Source of the DNA: an uncultured Duncaniella sp. | Lineage (GTDB): Bacteria; Bacteroidota; Bacteroidia; Bacteroidales; Muribaculaceae | Direction of reading: 5' to 3' | Length of the DNA stretch: 15,398 nucleotides | NCBI GenBank assembly: GCA_910587165.1 | Contig: CAJUKP010000038.1 | Location: 1-15,398, forward strand | In this document: piece after piece, positions 1 to 6,314 of the stretch | Position numbering within the stretch: position 1 is the first letter of the stretch | How the letters are laid out: each line of letters opens with the position of its first letter | Position numbers and translations under genes: made by a program | The notes under the pieces: model-generated | The model's input: the letters and a program-made list of their open reading frames with translations, nothing else | Told to the model about the DNA's origin: nothing | The model's database searches: none

Positions 1-325
1 GTTCGCAACGGTTGACAACGATGGCAATGTGACACTCACCGGCAACGGCGGCGAGAGCGCGCAGGCTGACGGCGAGGTGGTGACCGAGTGCAGGATCATC
101 GCCGAGACCCTCTATGCCGACGGCCCCGTGGCTGAGTTTACCGTTCAGGACTACGCTTCGGCTATCGACGACATCGTGGTCGACACCCCCGTCGCTCCCG
201 AGCGTCCCAACGACATCTACAACCTGCAGGGCATCTGCCTCAAGCGCAACGCTTCGCAGGAGGATGTTGACGCCCTTGCCCCCGGCCTCTACATCATCGG
301 CGGCAAGAAGGTGCTTGTAAAATAA
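1..325 (+). CDS. C-terminal part of a secreted protein with a Bacteroidales-type tail (5' end outside window)
   Basis: The frame is open from the first base of the window to TAA at 323-325, so only the last 107 or so residues are seen. The visible N-terminal part (motif ATVDNDGNVTLTG, then AETLYADGPVAEFTV) resembles a bacterial Ig-like (Big_2-type) domain. The end, DIYNLQGICL followed by PGLYIIGGKKVLVK, is the tail seen on many secreted Bacteroidales proteins and resembles a type IX sorting or anchoring tail. The protein is therefore probably exported. Its main function lies upstream and cannot be named. A strong terminator follows 50 bases downstream, so it is the last gene of its transcript. 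Confidence 0.75.
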   Translation, partial: FATVDNDGNVTLTGNGGESAQADGEVVTECRIIAETLYADGPVAEFTVQDYASAIDDIVVDTPVAPERPNDIYNLQGICLKRNASQEDVDALAPGLYIIGGKKVLVK

Positions 326-338
326 GCAATAAAAGAAA

Positions 339-361
339 TTTACCTTCCAAAAGAAGGTAAA
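339..361 (+). other. Small hairpin after the first gene
   Basis: A 9-bp perfect stem (339-347 with 353-361, tttaccttc/gaaggtaaa) closes a 5-base loop. No T-run follows, so it is not a complete intrinsic terminator. It may protect the 3' end of the mRNA just ahead of the real terminator. Confidence 0.45.
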
Positions 362-376
362 GTTAGCGCGATAGGT

Positions 377-426
377 GAATAGGAAACAGATTGTCTTCAT
401 GGCACTGTTTCCTATTCTAATTTTTA
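377..426 (+). terminator. Rho-independent terminator of the first gene
   Basis: A perfect 13-bp stem, gaataggaaacag (377-389) with ctgtttcctattc (405-417), closes a 15-base loop and is followed by taatttttat. It separates the first gene from the repeat and metF. Confidence 0.8.
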
Positions 427-433
427 TATCCCG

Positions 434-600
434 GAAGAAGTTACCGGGGACTGAAGGGTACAGAAGAACAAAGGGACAAAAGAAACAGACTTTTTTGAGG
501 GGATTCAGATTCAGCAGTCTGATTATATCTGAACAAAAAAATTTTTTGTTTCTTTTGTCCCTTTGTTCTTCTGTACCCTTCAGTCCCCGGTAACTTTTTC
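434..600. repeat. Long palindromic intergenic repeat, copy A
   Basis: Left arm 434-487 and right arm 547-600 are 54-base inverted repeats with one mismatch. Each contains the block aagggtaca and ends in ggacaaaagaaaca toward the centre. The 59-base centre holds its own nested stem: ttcagat (504-510) with atctgaa (527-533), and tcag (511-514) with ctga (519-522). A related element lies at 3206-3363 in the opposite orientation. The element is non-coding. A short open frame across it is a by-product of the palindrome. As RNA it would fold into one very long hairpin, a likely RNase III substrate or bidirectional terminator. It could also be a non-autonomous mobile or REP-like element. No convincing target-site duplication is seen. 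Confidence 0.85.
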
Positions 601-634
601 TTACTATATTAGGTGGATTACCGATAATTTTTCT

Positions 635-642
635 TAAATTTG
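635..642 (+). promoter_or_regulatory. Putative -7 element for metF
   Basis: TAAATTTG fits the Bacteroidetes -7 consensus TAnnTTTG and lies 34 bases before the metF start. No TTTG is present at the usual -33 spacing. That position falls just past the right arm of the palindrome. Confidence 0.5.
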
Positions 643-676
643 CGCATCACACACATATAATCAAAAGGTAGAAGAG

Positions 677-1633
677 ATGAGAGTGATCGACCACATAAAA
701 AATGCACAGGGGGGAAGCACCGCCTTCTCCTTCGAGATACTCCCCCCGCTCAAGGGGAATGATATCGAGCGGGTATATTCGATTGTCGACAAGCTGCGCG
801 AATTTGACCCGAAATATATCAACATCACCTCCCACCGTTCGGAGGTGGAATATAGGGAGAACCCCGACGGCACCATAGTGAAGAACAAGGTGAAGAAGCG
901 TCCGGGCACAGTGGCCATAGCCTCGGCCGTACAGAACAAATATGGCATCACGGCGGTGCCCCACATCATCTGCAAGGGATTCACCCGCGACGAGACGGAA
1001 TATGCCCTCATCGACCTCAATTTTCTCGGCATACACGATCTGCTGTTGCTCCAGGGGGATACCAAAGGGCCCGACAAATCCAGCGATCCAAAGGTGGTGA
1101 ACCTCCACGCCTCCGATCTGCAGGCCCAGGTGAACGATTTCAACCGCGGAATCTATCAGGACGGAATCCGTTTCGAGCCTAACGCCACCCCGTTCAGCTA
1201 CGGTATGGCCTGCTATCCCGAGAAACATGAAGCCGCCCCCAATATGGAGAGTGACCTGAGATATGCGAAGGCAAAGGTGGATGCCGGGGCCGACTATCTG
1301 GTGACACAGATGTTCTTCGACAACGAGAAATACTATGCGTTTGTGGAGCGGGCGCGTCAGGCAGGGATCACGGTGCCTATCATTCCCGGAATCAAGCCGG
1401 TGGTGACCATGAGCCAGCTCACGGTGCTCCCGCGAGTGTTCCGCAGCGACATCCCCGAGCCGTTCGCGGCCGAGCTTCGGAAATGCCGGTCCGATGCCGA
1501 GGCCCGCGAGGTGGGTGTGGAATGGTGCATAGCCCAGTGCCGCGACCTGATGGCTAACGGTGTGCCCTCGATCCACTTCTACACCCTCATGGCCACGGAC
1601 TCGGTGAGGCGGATAGCCGGGGAGATATACTGA
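677..1633 (+). CDS. metF: Methylenetetrahydrofolate reductase
   Basis: This cytoplasmic enzyme uses FAD and NAD(P)H to reduce 5,10-methylenetetrahydrofolate to 5-methyltetrahydrofolate, feeding methionine synthesis. The 318 residues cover the usual MetF TIM barrel (E. coli about 296). Visible motifs are SFEILPP near residues 18-24, with E20 as the expected catalytic glutamate, ITSHRSEVEY at 50-59, the barrel segment AVPHIICKGFTRDE near 93-106, LLLLQGD at 122-128 (the family LRGD loop, D128), and ADYLVTQMFFDN followed by VPIIPGIKPV in the second half. The ATG at 677 is preceded by gaagag, a purine-rich ribosome site. The next gene starts 65 bases downstream without a clear terminator, so the two may be co-transcribed. 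Confidence 0.96.
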   Translation: MRVIDHIKNAQGGSTAFSFEILPPLKGNDIERVYSIVDKLREFDPKYINITSHRSEVEYRENPDGTIVKNKVKKRPGTVAIASAVQNKYGITAVPHIICKGFTRDETEYALIDLNFLGIHDLLLLQGDTKGPDKSSDPKVVNLHASDLQAQVNDFNRGIYQDGIRFEPNATPFSYGMACYPEKHEAAPNMESDLRYAKAKVDAGADYLVTQMFFDNEKYYAFVERARQAGITVPIIPGIKPVVTMSQLTVLPRVFRSDIPEPFAAELRKCRSDAEAREVGVEWCIAQCRDLMANGVPSIHFYTLMATDSVRRIAGEIY

Positions 1634-1698
1634 CCGCGGCAGAACATTTCACGGACGGGAGATGTTGTAATAGGGTAAGACAAAAATACAACAGCCCT

Positions 1699-2430
1699 AT
1701 GAAAAAACAGGTTACATATATCGACCACAGCGGGTTTGCAGTCGTCACCCCCGATGCCATCATGGTGTTTGACTACTATAAGGACCCCGATAAAAAACTC
1801 GAGAAGGTGCTCAAGGAAAACGAGCAGGCACCGGTGCTCTTCTTCGTCACCCACCATCATCCCGACCATTTCAACACTTCCATATTCGAGCTTGCCCAGA
1901 ACCGCAAGCGCGTCTATATACTCTCCAACGACATATTCTCGAAACTCGTGCCACAGACAGGCATAGAGGTAGCCTGGATGTCGGCCGGCGACGCGCTCGA
2001 GCAGATTCCGGGAGTGAAGCGCGTAGAGGCCTGCGGATCGACCGACGCGGGCGTAAGCTATGCCATCACCCTATCGGACGGATCAGTGATATTCCATGCC
2101 GGCGACCTCAACGACTGGCATTGGAAGGAGGAATCGACCGAGCGTGAGATCCAGAAAGCCGAGAGCCGCTTCAACACCATAGTGAACCGCATCGCTTCCT
2201 CTTATCCCGAGATGGATATCGTGATGTTTCCGGTCGATGCGCGTATGGGCGCCGACTTCGCCAAAGGCGCGGAGATATTCCTCGACAAGGTGAAGGTGAA
2301 GAATTTCTTCCCCATGCACTTCTGGGGCGAGCCTCAGAAGGCCTGCGATTTCGCCGACTATATCCCTAAGTCGAGCACCGCATCATGCCACTGCCTTGAC
2401 CGCCCGGGAATGAGCGTCGAGGTGGAGTGA
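1699..2430 (+). CDS. MBL-fold metallo-hydrolase (UlaG-like)
   Basis: A 243-residue cytoplasmic protein of the metallo-beta-lactamase superfamily, smaller single-domain type. The metal motif HxHxDH is present as HHHPDH (H52, H54, D56, H57). The second ligand region is FHAGDLNDWHW (H133, D136), and a late histidine sits in FFPMHFWGE (H207). The N-terminal ITYIDHSGFAV-like strand (YIDHSGFAV, 7-15) is typical of UlaG-like and related hydrolases. These residues suggest an active di-metal hydrolase, but the substrate cannot be told from sequence. The gene follows metF closely on the same strand and a GC-rich hairpin ends it. A link to folate metabolism would be speculation from position alone. Confidence 0.85.
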   Translation: MKKQVTYIDHSGFAVVTPDAIMVFDYYKDPDKKLEKVLKENEQAPVLFFVTHHHPDHFNTSIFELAQNRKRVYILSNDIFSKLVPQTGIEVAWMSAGDALEQIPGVKRVEACGSTDAGVSYAITLSDGSVIFHAGDLNDWHWKEESTEREIQKAESRFNTIVNRIASSYPEMDIVMFPVDARMGADFAKGAEIFLDKVKVKNFFPMHFWGEPQKACDFADYIPKSSTASCHCLDRPGMSVEVE

Positions 2431-2455
2431 TCCCTCCGGATCCGACAAAACATCA

Positions 2456-2502
2456 CGGCCACCGCCACGGCTCAGAGAAAGCCGCCGCGGTGGCCGGTTT
2501 TC
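2456..2502 (+). terminator. Terminator after the MBL-fold gene
   Basis: cggccaccgc (2456-2465) pairs perfectly with gcggtggccg (2487-2496). A 4-bp inner stem (2468-2471 with 2481-2484) lies beyond a small internal loop. The stem is followed by gttttcc, a short T-run. It is GC-rich and stable but has a modest U tract. Confidence 0.65.
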
Positions 2503-2540
2503 CATACAATAAACAGCCCCCGCCGACGTTATAGATAAAT

Positions 2541-3194
2541 ATGCCTGCTGTTCTCCGTCATATCATCCTTCTGGTGCTCCTGCTTTCAGCCGGGGCAGGC
2601 GATGTCATGGCCCAGACCTCAGACATCCCGTCGGCCGAGGAGATCGAAGCCCGCGGAGGCCGCAAGAAGGCCCTGCAAGGCTACTACTTCTTCGAGGGGG
2701 AGGATGGCGAGGAGCAGCTGATGCTCGTCCTGGCCGATGTCACCGTGTTTCCGCCCCTCAAGTTCAAGAACAAGAAAGAGGAGGAGTTCTACTGGAAGAC
2801 CGTCAGGGATGTGCGCAAGGCCCTCCCATACGCGAAGCTGATCTGCGAGACGCTGATAGAGACATACGAGTATATCGAGACATACCCCACCCAGAAAGAA
2901 CGTGAGGAGCATCTGAAGAAGATGGAGGGGGCTGTGTTCGAGCAGTACAAACCCGTGCTCAAGAAATTCACAAAGAGCCAGGCCCAGATGCTGATAAAGC
3001 TCATCAACCGCGAGACCAACCAGTCGAGCTACAATATCCTCAAGGCATTTCTCGGTTCGTTCAGAGCCGGTTTCTGGCAGACATTCGGACGTTTCTTCGG
3101 GGTCAACCTGAAGACTTCATACAAACCTGAGTCCGACCGCAAGGATGCCATCATAGAGCGCGTGGCCACAATGATCGAACTCGGCCAGCTCTAA
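2541..3194 (+). CDS. DUF4294 secreted protein
   Basis: A 217-residue protein with a Sec signal peptide: charged VLRH, then hydrophobic IILLVLLLSAGAG, with likely cleavage near VMAQ (residue 25). The mature part matches the Bacteroidetes family DUF4294 as I know it. It has ALPYAKLICETL near 94-105, a charged helical stretch with YPTQKEREEHLKKME, then FTKSQAQMLIKLINRET and FWQTFGRFFGVNLKTSY. The family is helical, probably periplasmic, and has no assigned biochemical role. No TAnnTTTG promoter is evident upstream, and the preceding terminator suggests separate transcription or read-through. The stop codon sits 12 bases before palindrome copy B. Confidence 0.85.
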   Translation: MPAVLRHIILLVLLLSAGAGDVMAQTSDIPSAEEIEARGGRKKALQGYYFFEGEDGEEQLMLVLADVTVFPPLKFKNKKEEEFYWKTVRDVRKALPYAKLICETLIETYEYIETYPTQKEREEHLKKMEGAVFEQYKPVLKKFTKSQAQMLIKLINRETNQSSYNILKAFLGSFRAGFWQTFGRFFGVNLKTSYKPESDRKDAIIERVATMIELGQL

Positions 3195-3205
3195 AAATTA
3201 CCGAA

Positions 3206-3363
3206 GTTACCGATCAGGACAAGGGTACAAAATAACAAAAGGACAAAAGAAACAGATTTTTATTTTTTGATCAGATATAATCAGTCTGATAAATCTGAAT
3301 CCAAAAAAAATTTTTGTTTCTTTTGTCCTTTTGTTATTTTGTACCCTTGTCCTGACCAGCAAC
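3206..3363. repeat. Long palindromic intergenic repeat, copy B
   Basis: Left arm 3214-3254 and right arm 3315-3355 are perfect 41-base inverted repeats. An imperfect extension reaches about 3206 and 3363. The arms share gttaccg, aagggtaca and ggacaaaagaaaca with copy A at 434-600. The centre holds tcagat/atctga with an inner atcag/ctgat and aligns with copy A only when reverse-complemented. It fills almost the whole gap between two convergent genes (stops at 3194 and 3369), so it probably acts as a bidirectional terminator here whatever its origin. Confidence 0.85.
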
Positions 3364-3368
3364 CTTCA

Positions 3369-3809
3369 TCAGAAGGGAAGATCGTCGGTGGGATCGGGAG
3401 CGAGGTCTACCTTGGGAGGAGCGGCGGGAGTGGCATATCCGCCGGGCATCTGGGTGGCGGGGCCATAGGAGGGCGCAGCGGCGGGTGTGGGAGCGACCCC
3501 GGGGGCGGCGTAGGCACCGGCGGCCTGTGCGGGAGCTGTGAGGTTGGGATCCTCGGCCTTCCATGCACGGATATCCACATACCAACGGCCGTTATACTCG
3601 CGGCTGTCGATGTCGAAATAGATCTTCACCATCTGGCCGACCTGAAGGGGATACTGGTCCACACGGTCGCCGAAGAAGTTGAAAGCCACTTTCTTGGGAT
3701 ATGTCTCCTGGGTCTCGAGCACATAGTCGCGCTTCTTCCAGACATTGCCTTTGGCAGATGTTCCGCCCTGCTCGGGGAGGGCGGCTATGATTTTACCTAC
3801 AATTTCCAT
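3369..3809 (-). CDS. DUF3127 protein with SSB-like acidic C-terminal tail
   Basis: A 146-residue protein. Residues 1-85 match the Bacteroidetes DUF3127 family: MEIVGKIIAALPEQGG, GNVWKKRDYVLETQETYPKK, then FNFFGDRVDQ and YFDIDSREYNGRWYVDIRAW. The pattern is an OB-fold-like beta domain. A flexible linker rich in Ala, Pro and Gly covers about 88-132, and the chain ends in DPTDDLPF. Overall it mimics single-stranded DNA-binding protein: OB domain, disordered linker and acidic tip with terminal Pro-Phe, the tip that recruits DNA repair enzymes in true SSB. It is likely a cytoplasmic nucleic-acid-binding protein, but DNA binding is inferred. It has its own promoter (3880-3911) and an unusual structured leader. 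Confidence 0.85.
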   Translation of the reverse strand: MEIVGKIIAALPEQGGTSAKGNVWKKRDYVLETQETYPKKVAFNFFGDRVDQYPLQVGQMVKIYFDIDSREYNGRWYVDIRAWKAEDPNLTAPAQAAGAYAAPGVAPTPAAAPSYGPATQMPGGYATPAAPPKVDLAPDPTDDLPF

Positions 3810-3841
3810 ATTGTGATCTGATTAAATTTCCACTTGTAATC

Positions 3842-3882
3842 TTGTAATGTGGAAAAAGCGGGGCGCTCTTTCCACATTACAA
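3842..3882 (-). promoter_or_regulatory. Hairpin at the promoter and 5' end of the DUF3127 transcript
   Basis: Arms 3842-3860 and 3864-3882 form a 19-bp palindrome with one mismatch and a 3-base loop (3861-3863). The right arm overlaps the -7 element. The predicted mRNA start falls inside the arm, so the transcript would begin with GTGGAAA (3875-3869) paired to TTTCCAC (3855-3849). A second GTGGAAA copy at 3833-3827, 18 bases before the ATG, could pair with the same segment instead. The site may be a 5' stabilising stem, an RNA switch or a DNA operator. Confidence 0.6.
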
Positions 3883-3911
3883 AAGTAGTCAAATTTTGTC
3901 AAGCACACAAA
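3880..3911 (-). promoter_or_regulatory. Promoter of the DUF3127 gene
   Basis: On the minus strand TTTG (3911-3908) is followed after 20 bases by TACTTTTG (3887-3880). This fits the Bacteroidetes TTTG / TAnnTTTG pattern with normal spacing. It lies just after the stop of the upstream DUF4230 gene, so the DUF3127 gene can be transcribed on its own. Confidence 0.75.
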
Positions 3912-3922
3912 GGTTTCGGCGG

Positions 3923-4501
3923 TTATTTTCCCTGATATCCCTCGGGCGACGGATCGGTGACCACCACAGGCTTGCCGGTCATCGACGAGAGCAGAGATGT
4001 GAGATTGGCCACAGCCTCGGCCCGCGCGCGCTTCACGTAACCCTTGGCATATACGGCCTTGACGAAGCTGTCGAGGGTGAGTTGCTTCATCTTGTTCTCC
4101 TCCGCGGTGGTGATGTTGGCATCGCCCATGAACGAGTCATTCCAGTTGTCGATCACGGTATATGATCCCGGCTCGGTGCTCTCGCGGATCTCCACTATCT
4201 CGCGCGGGAGAGTGACACGTATGGTGTCCGACGAAGAGTCCATGGCGAGCCCCTCGAGATCGAACGAGATGTTGCCCACGAGCACTTCGCGCGCCACGAG
4301 ATGCCGCTGGCCGACATGGCCCCTCACAGGCACCTCCTCATAGATCTCCACAGTGCAGAGGCGGGCCATATCCTTCACCTCCTTGATCGTGGCATCGTGT
4401 AGGGTGACCCGCGATCTGGAGGGGGCGAAATAAAAATATGCTATGATGCCGCATACGGCGAGCACCACTATCAGGGTGAGATATTTATAGAGTGTTTTCA
4501 T
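3923..4501 (-). CDS. DUF4230 membrane-anchored protein
   Basis: A 192-residue protein with a single N-terminal membrane segment (about 7-26, LTLIVVLAVCGIIAYFYF) and a soluble domain outside the membrane. The domain follows the DUF4230 pattern of Bacteroidetes: RVTLHDATIKEVKDMARLCTV, later DTIRVTLPREIVEI, a middle turn region and a C-terminal helix with AEAVANLTSLLSSMTGK. The family has no known biochemical role. The gene starts 9 bases after the stop of another DUF4230 gene, so the two are an operon of diverged relatives. One is anchored by a transmembrane helix and one by lipid. Confidence 0.8.
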   Translation of the reverse strand: MKTLYKYLTLIVVLAVCGIIAYFYFAPSRSRVTLHDATIKEVKDMARLCTVEIYEEVPVRGHVGQRHLVAREVLVGNISFDLEGLAMDSSSDTIRVTLPREIVEIRESTEPGSYTVIDNWNDSFMGDANITTAEENKMKQLTLDSFVKAVYAKGYVKRARAEAVANLTSLLSSMTGKPVVVTDPSPEGYQGK

Positions 4502-4510
4502 CTTCCTGCG

Positions 4511-5125
4511 TCATTCCTTGAAGTTAACTATTACGGTATATCCCTCCTCGCCTCCGCCGAGCAGAGCCGGGAAAAATGTCTGTGCCTTGGCCTTGGCCGA
4601 GCTCACGAGCCTGTCGCGGAAGAACGGTTTCTCCTCCACCTCCTTTTTGAGGGCGGTATTCATCATCTCCTTTATCCCGGCCCGTTCGCGGGGGTCGATC
4701 TCGCTGCGGAGACCGGTGACGCGGTAGTGCACCTCGTTGATGCCAAGGTCGCGGCCCGAGTATTCGGTACGGATGGCCGGGAGATTCAGCGTGATCGTGC
4801 GGGCCTTCTCATCCACCTGCACATCCTCGGGGCTGAGTTCCGACATATCCACATAAGCCGTCAGATAAGTGTCGTAGGAATATGCCGCCACTCTCTTGCC
4901 CACCTTCATGGCATCTCCGAGGGCCTCGAGGGCCTGCTTCATGTTCTCGGCCTCGCCGAGCTTCAGGTCGTCGATGGTGGCGAGTTTCGAGACTGTCATG
5001 CGCGAGAGCTGGAGCTTGTTGACCGACCGGACCTCAGAGTAGAGCCGCGCCTGCCTGTCGTCCTGACACGAGACCAGCCCGAAAGTCAGAGCCAGAAGAA
5101 ATGTGAATGTCTTTAGTATTTTCAT
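4511..5125 (-). CDS. DUF4230 lipoprotein
   Basis: The ATG at 5125 is chosen because it gives a clean lipoprotein signal, MKILKTFTFLLALTFGLVSC, with lipobox LVSC and C20. A longer frame starting at 5176 would run back through the promoter at 5151-5158. The 204 residues include VNKLQLSRMTVSKLATIDD, TYLTAYVDMSELSPEDV, TITLNLPAIRTEY and a C-terminal helix with KAKAQTFFPALL, as in DUF4230 proteins. It is expected in the periplasm or on a membrane face. It is the first gene of a two-gene operon with the membrane-anchored relative downstream. Its function is unknown. Confidence 0.8.
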   Translation of the reverse strand: MKILKTFTFLLALTFGLVSCQDDRQARLYSEVRSVNKLQLSRMTVSKLATIDDLKLGEAENMKQALEALGDAMKVGKRVAAYSYDTYLTAYVDMSELSPEDVQVDEKARTITLNLPAIRTEYSGRDLGINEVHYRVTGLRSEIDPRERAGIKEMMNTALKKEVEEKPFFRDRLVSSAKAKAQTFFPALLGGGEEGYTVIVNFKE

Positions 5126-5150
5126 GTTCTTGGTTATTGTTATCTTGCTA

Positions 5151-5158
5151 CAAAGATA
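5151..5158 (-). promoter_or_regulatory. -7 element of the DUF4230 operon
   Basis: TATCTTTG on the minus strand (5158-5151) fits TAnnTTTG and lies 25 bases before the chosen ATG. At the -33 position (5181-5178) the sequence is TTTT rather than TTTG. Confidence 0.6.
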
Positions 5159-5245
5159 GCATCCGGACAGCCCCAAAAAAAGTTAATTTATTTTAATAAA
5201 GCCCTCAATTTAGACCATGCCGGGGGTTGGTGTGTTATTTATAGG

Positions 5246-5253
5246 TAATTTTG
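5246..5253 (+). promoter_or_regulatory. -7 element of the Yip1-like gene and smpB
   Basis: TAATTTTG fits TAnnTTTG. The predicted transcript start is about 5257-5260, which coincides with the ATG at 5260. The mRNA would then be leaderless or nearly so. No good -33 TTTG is seen at normal spacing. Confidence 0.5.
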
Positions 5254-5259
5254 CAGTCT

Positions 5260-5805
5260 ATGAGCAAATACCTGAAATATATCTTTCAACTTTTTCTCTC
5301 CCCCGGCCATGGTTGGGAAGACATCGCCGCTGCCCGCATCCCTGCGCCACAGATAGCCTCGTCGGGCTATTATCCCCTCATCGCCGTCACAGCCGTGAGT
5401 GTGTTCATGCAGGCCATATACCACCGCCACGAATACTTCCTCAAGCTCTTCATGAGCATGATCATCACTTTCGCGGTCTATTTCGTGAGCTACTTCTTCG
5501 CCACCTTCATGCTATCTCTCTTTGTCGAGCCGATGCTCAACGGGAAGTATGACGAGGAGCGGTGCCACACATTCGCCCTCTATTCCCTGGGCCTGCTCGC
5601 GGTGGTCAACATCGTGGTCAACTGTCTCCCCGTCGGCTTCGCGGTGCTGTTCTTCCTCCCCCTCTATGTGGCACTCATCCAGTGGAAGGGCGCCGCATAT
5701 ATGGACATACGTCCCGAAAAGACAGGCCTGTTCATGATTCTCGCCATACTCGGCATCCTCACTCCTCCGTTTGTGTTCTACTTCATTTTCTCACTCATTT
5801 TCTGA
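5260..5805 (+). CDS. Yip1-like multi-pass membrane protein
   Basis: Begins MSKYLKYIFQLFLSPGHGWED, the usual start of Bacteroidetes Yip1-domain proteins (a short amphipathic lead with P-x-x-GW). The 181 residues hold about five hydrophobic segments (near 36-55, 62-88, 104-122, 124-142 and 156-181), so it sits in the inner membrane. The function of the bacterial family is not established. The ATG at 5260 is preferred over the TTG at 5251 because the TTG lies inside the -7 element. smpB follows after 12 bases, so the two are very likely one operon. The pairing may only be genomic convenience. Confidence 0.75.
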   Translation: MSKYLKYIFQLFLSPGHGWEDIAAARIPAPQIASSGYYPLIAVTAVSVFMQAIYHRHEYFLKLFMSMIITFAVYFVSYFFATFMLSLFVEPMLNGKYDEERCHTFALYSLGLLAVVNIVVNCLPVGFAVLFFLPLYVALIQWKGAAYMDIRPEKTGLFMILAILGILTPPFVFYFIFSLIF

Positions 5806-5817
5806 TTCTCCCGACCA

Positions 5818-6279
5818 ATGGCCCACAAGACTCCGAAGGAAATCAATATAAAAAACAAACGTGCCACTTTCGACTACGCCATTTCCGACACCTTCACAGC
5901 CGGCATAGTCCTCACAGGCACCGAAATCAAGTCAATACGCGACGGAAAAGCATCGCTGACCGACTCATTCTGCTTCACCGACAACGGCGAGGTGTGGGTC
6001 AAGAATATGTATATCGCCGAATATTTCTACGGATCATACAACAACCACGCCGCCCGCCGCGACCGCAAACTCCTGCTCAACCGCAAAGAGATCGACAAGC
6101 TCGAGAAATCGGGTAAGGAGGCAGGCTATACCATCGTGCCGCTGCGTCTCTTCATCAACGACCGCGGTCTGGCCAAACTCGTCATAGGCATTGCCCGCGG
6201 AAAGAAGGAATATGACAAACGTCAGTCCATCAAAGAGCGCGAGGACAAGCGCACCCTCGCCCGCATCATGCAGAAATAG
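5818..6279 (+). CDS. smpB: SsrA-binding protein SmpB
   Basis: The 153 residues match SmpB along their whole length. SmpB binds transfer-messenger RNA and brings it to stalled ribosomes so that incomplete proteins are tagged and the ribosome is freed. Visible hallmarks are NIKNKRATFDYAI near 10-22, GIVLTGTEIKSIRDGKASL near 29-47, the VKNMYIAEY strand, PLRLFINDRGLAKL and the basic C-terminal ARGKKEYDKR with the lysine/arginine-rich tail that enters the decoding centre. It is the second gene of an operon with the Yip1-like gene and ends at a strong terminator. Confidence 0.97.
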   Translation: MAHKTPKEINIKNKRATFDYAISDTFTAGIVLTGTEIKSIRDGKASLTDSFCFTDNGEVWVKNMYIAEYFYGSYNNHAARRDRKLLLNRKEIDKLEKSGKEAGYTIVPLRLFINDRGLAKLVIGIARGKKEYDKRQSIKEREDKRTLARIMQK

Positions 6280-6314
6280 GACCCGGCATACCATTCCCCC
6301 TGTCCCCCCCCATC

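Noticed and set aside
375..593. A 72-residue open frame across palindrome A
   Set aside because: It reads through a terminator and both arms of the palindrome and has no ribosome site or plausible protein pattern.
425..609. tatat on both sides of palindrome A (425-429 and 605-609) as a target-site duplication
   Set aside because: It is short, AT-only sequence not directly abutting the arms, and copy B has no equivalent.
1663..1700. Two interleaved pairings before the MBL gene (tgttgta/tacaaca and ataggg/ccctat over the start codon), pseudoknot-like
   Set aside because: The connecting loop is a single base across a 7-bp stem, which is sterically doubtful, and stems this short arise by chance.
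3267..3821. A 184-residue Gly-rich open frame on the plus strand
   Set aside because: It is antisense to the DUF3127 gene and begins inside palindrome B. The Gly-rich stretch mirrors the Ala/Pro linker codons.
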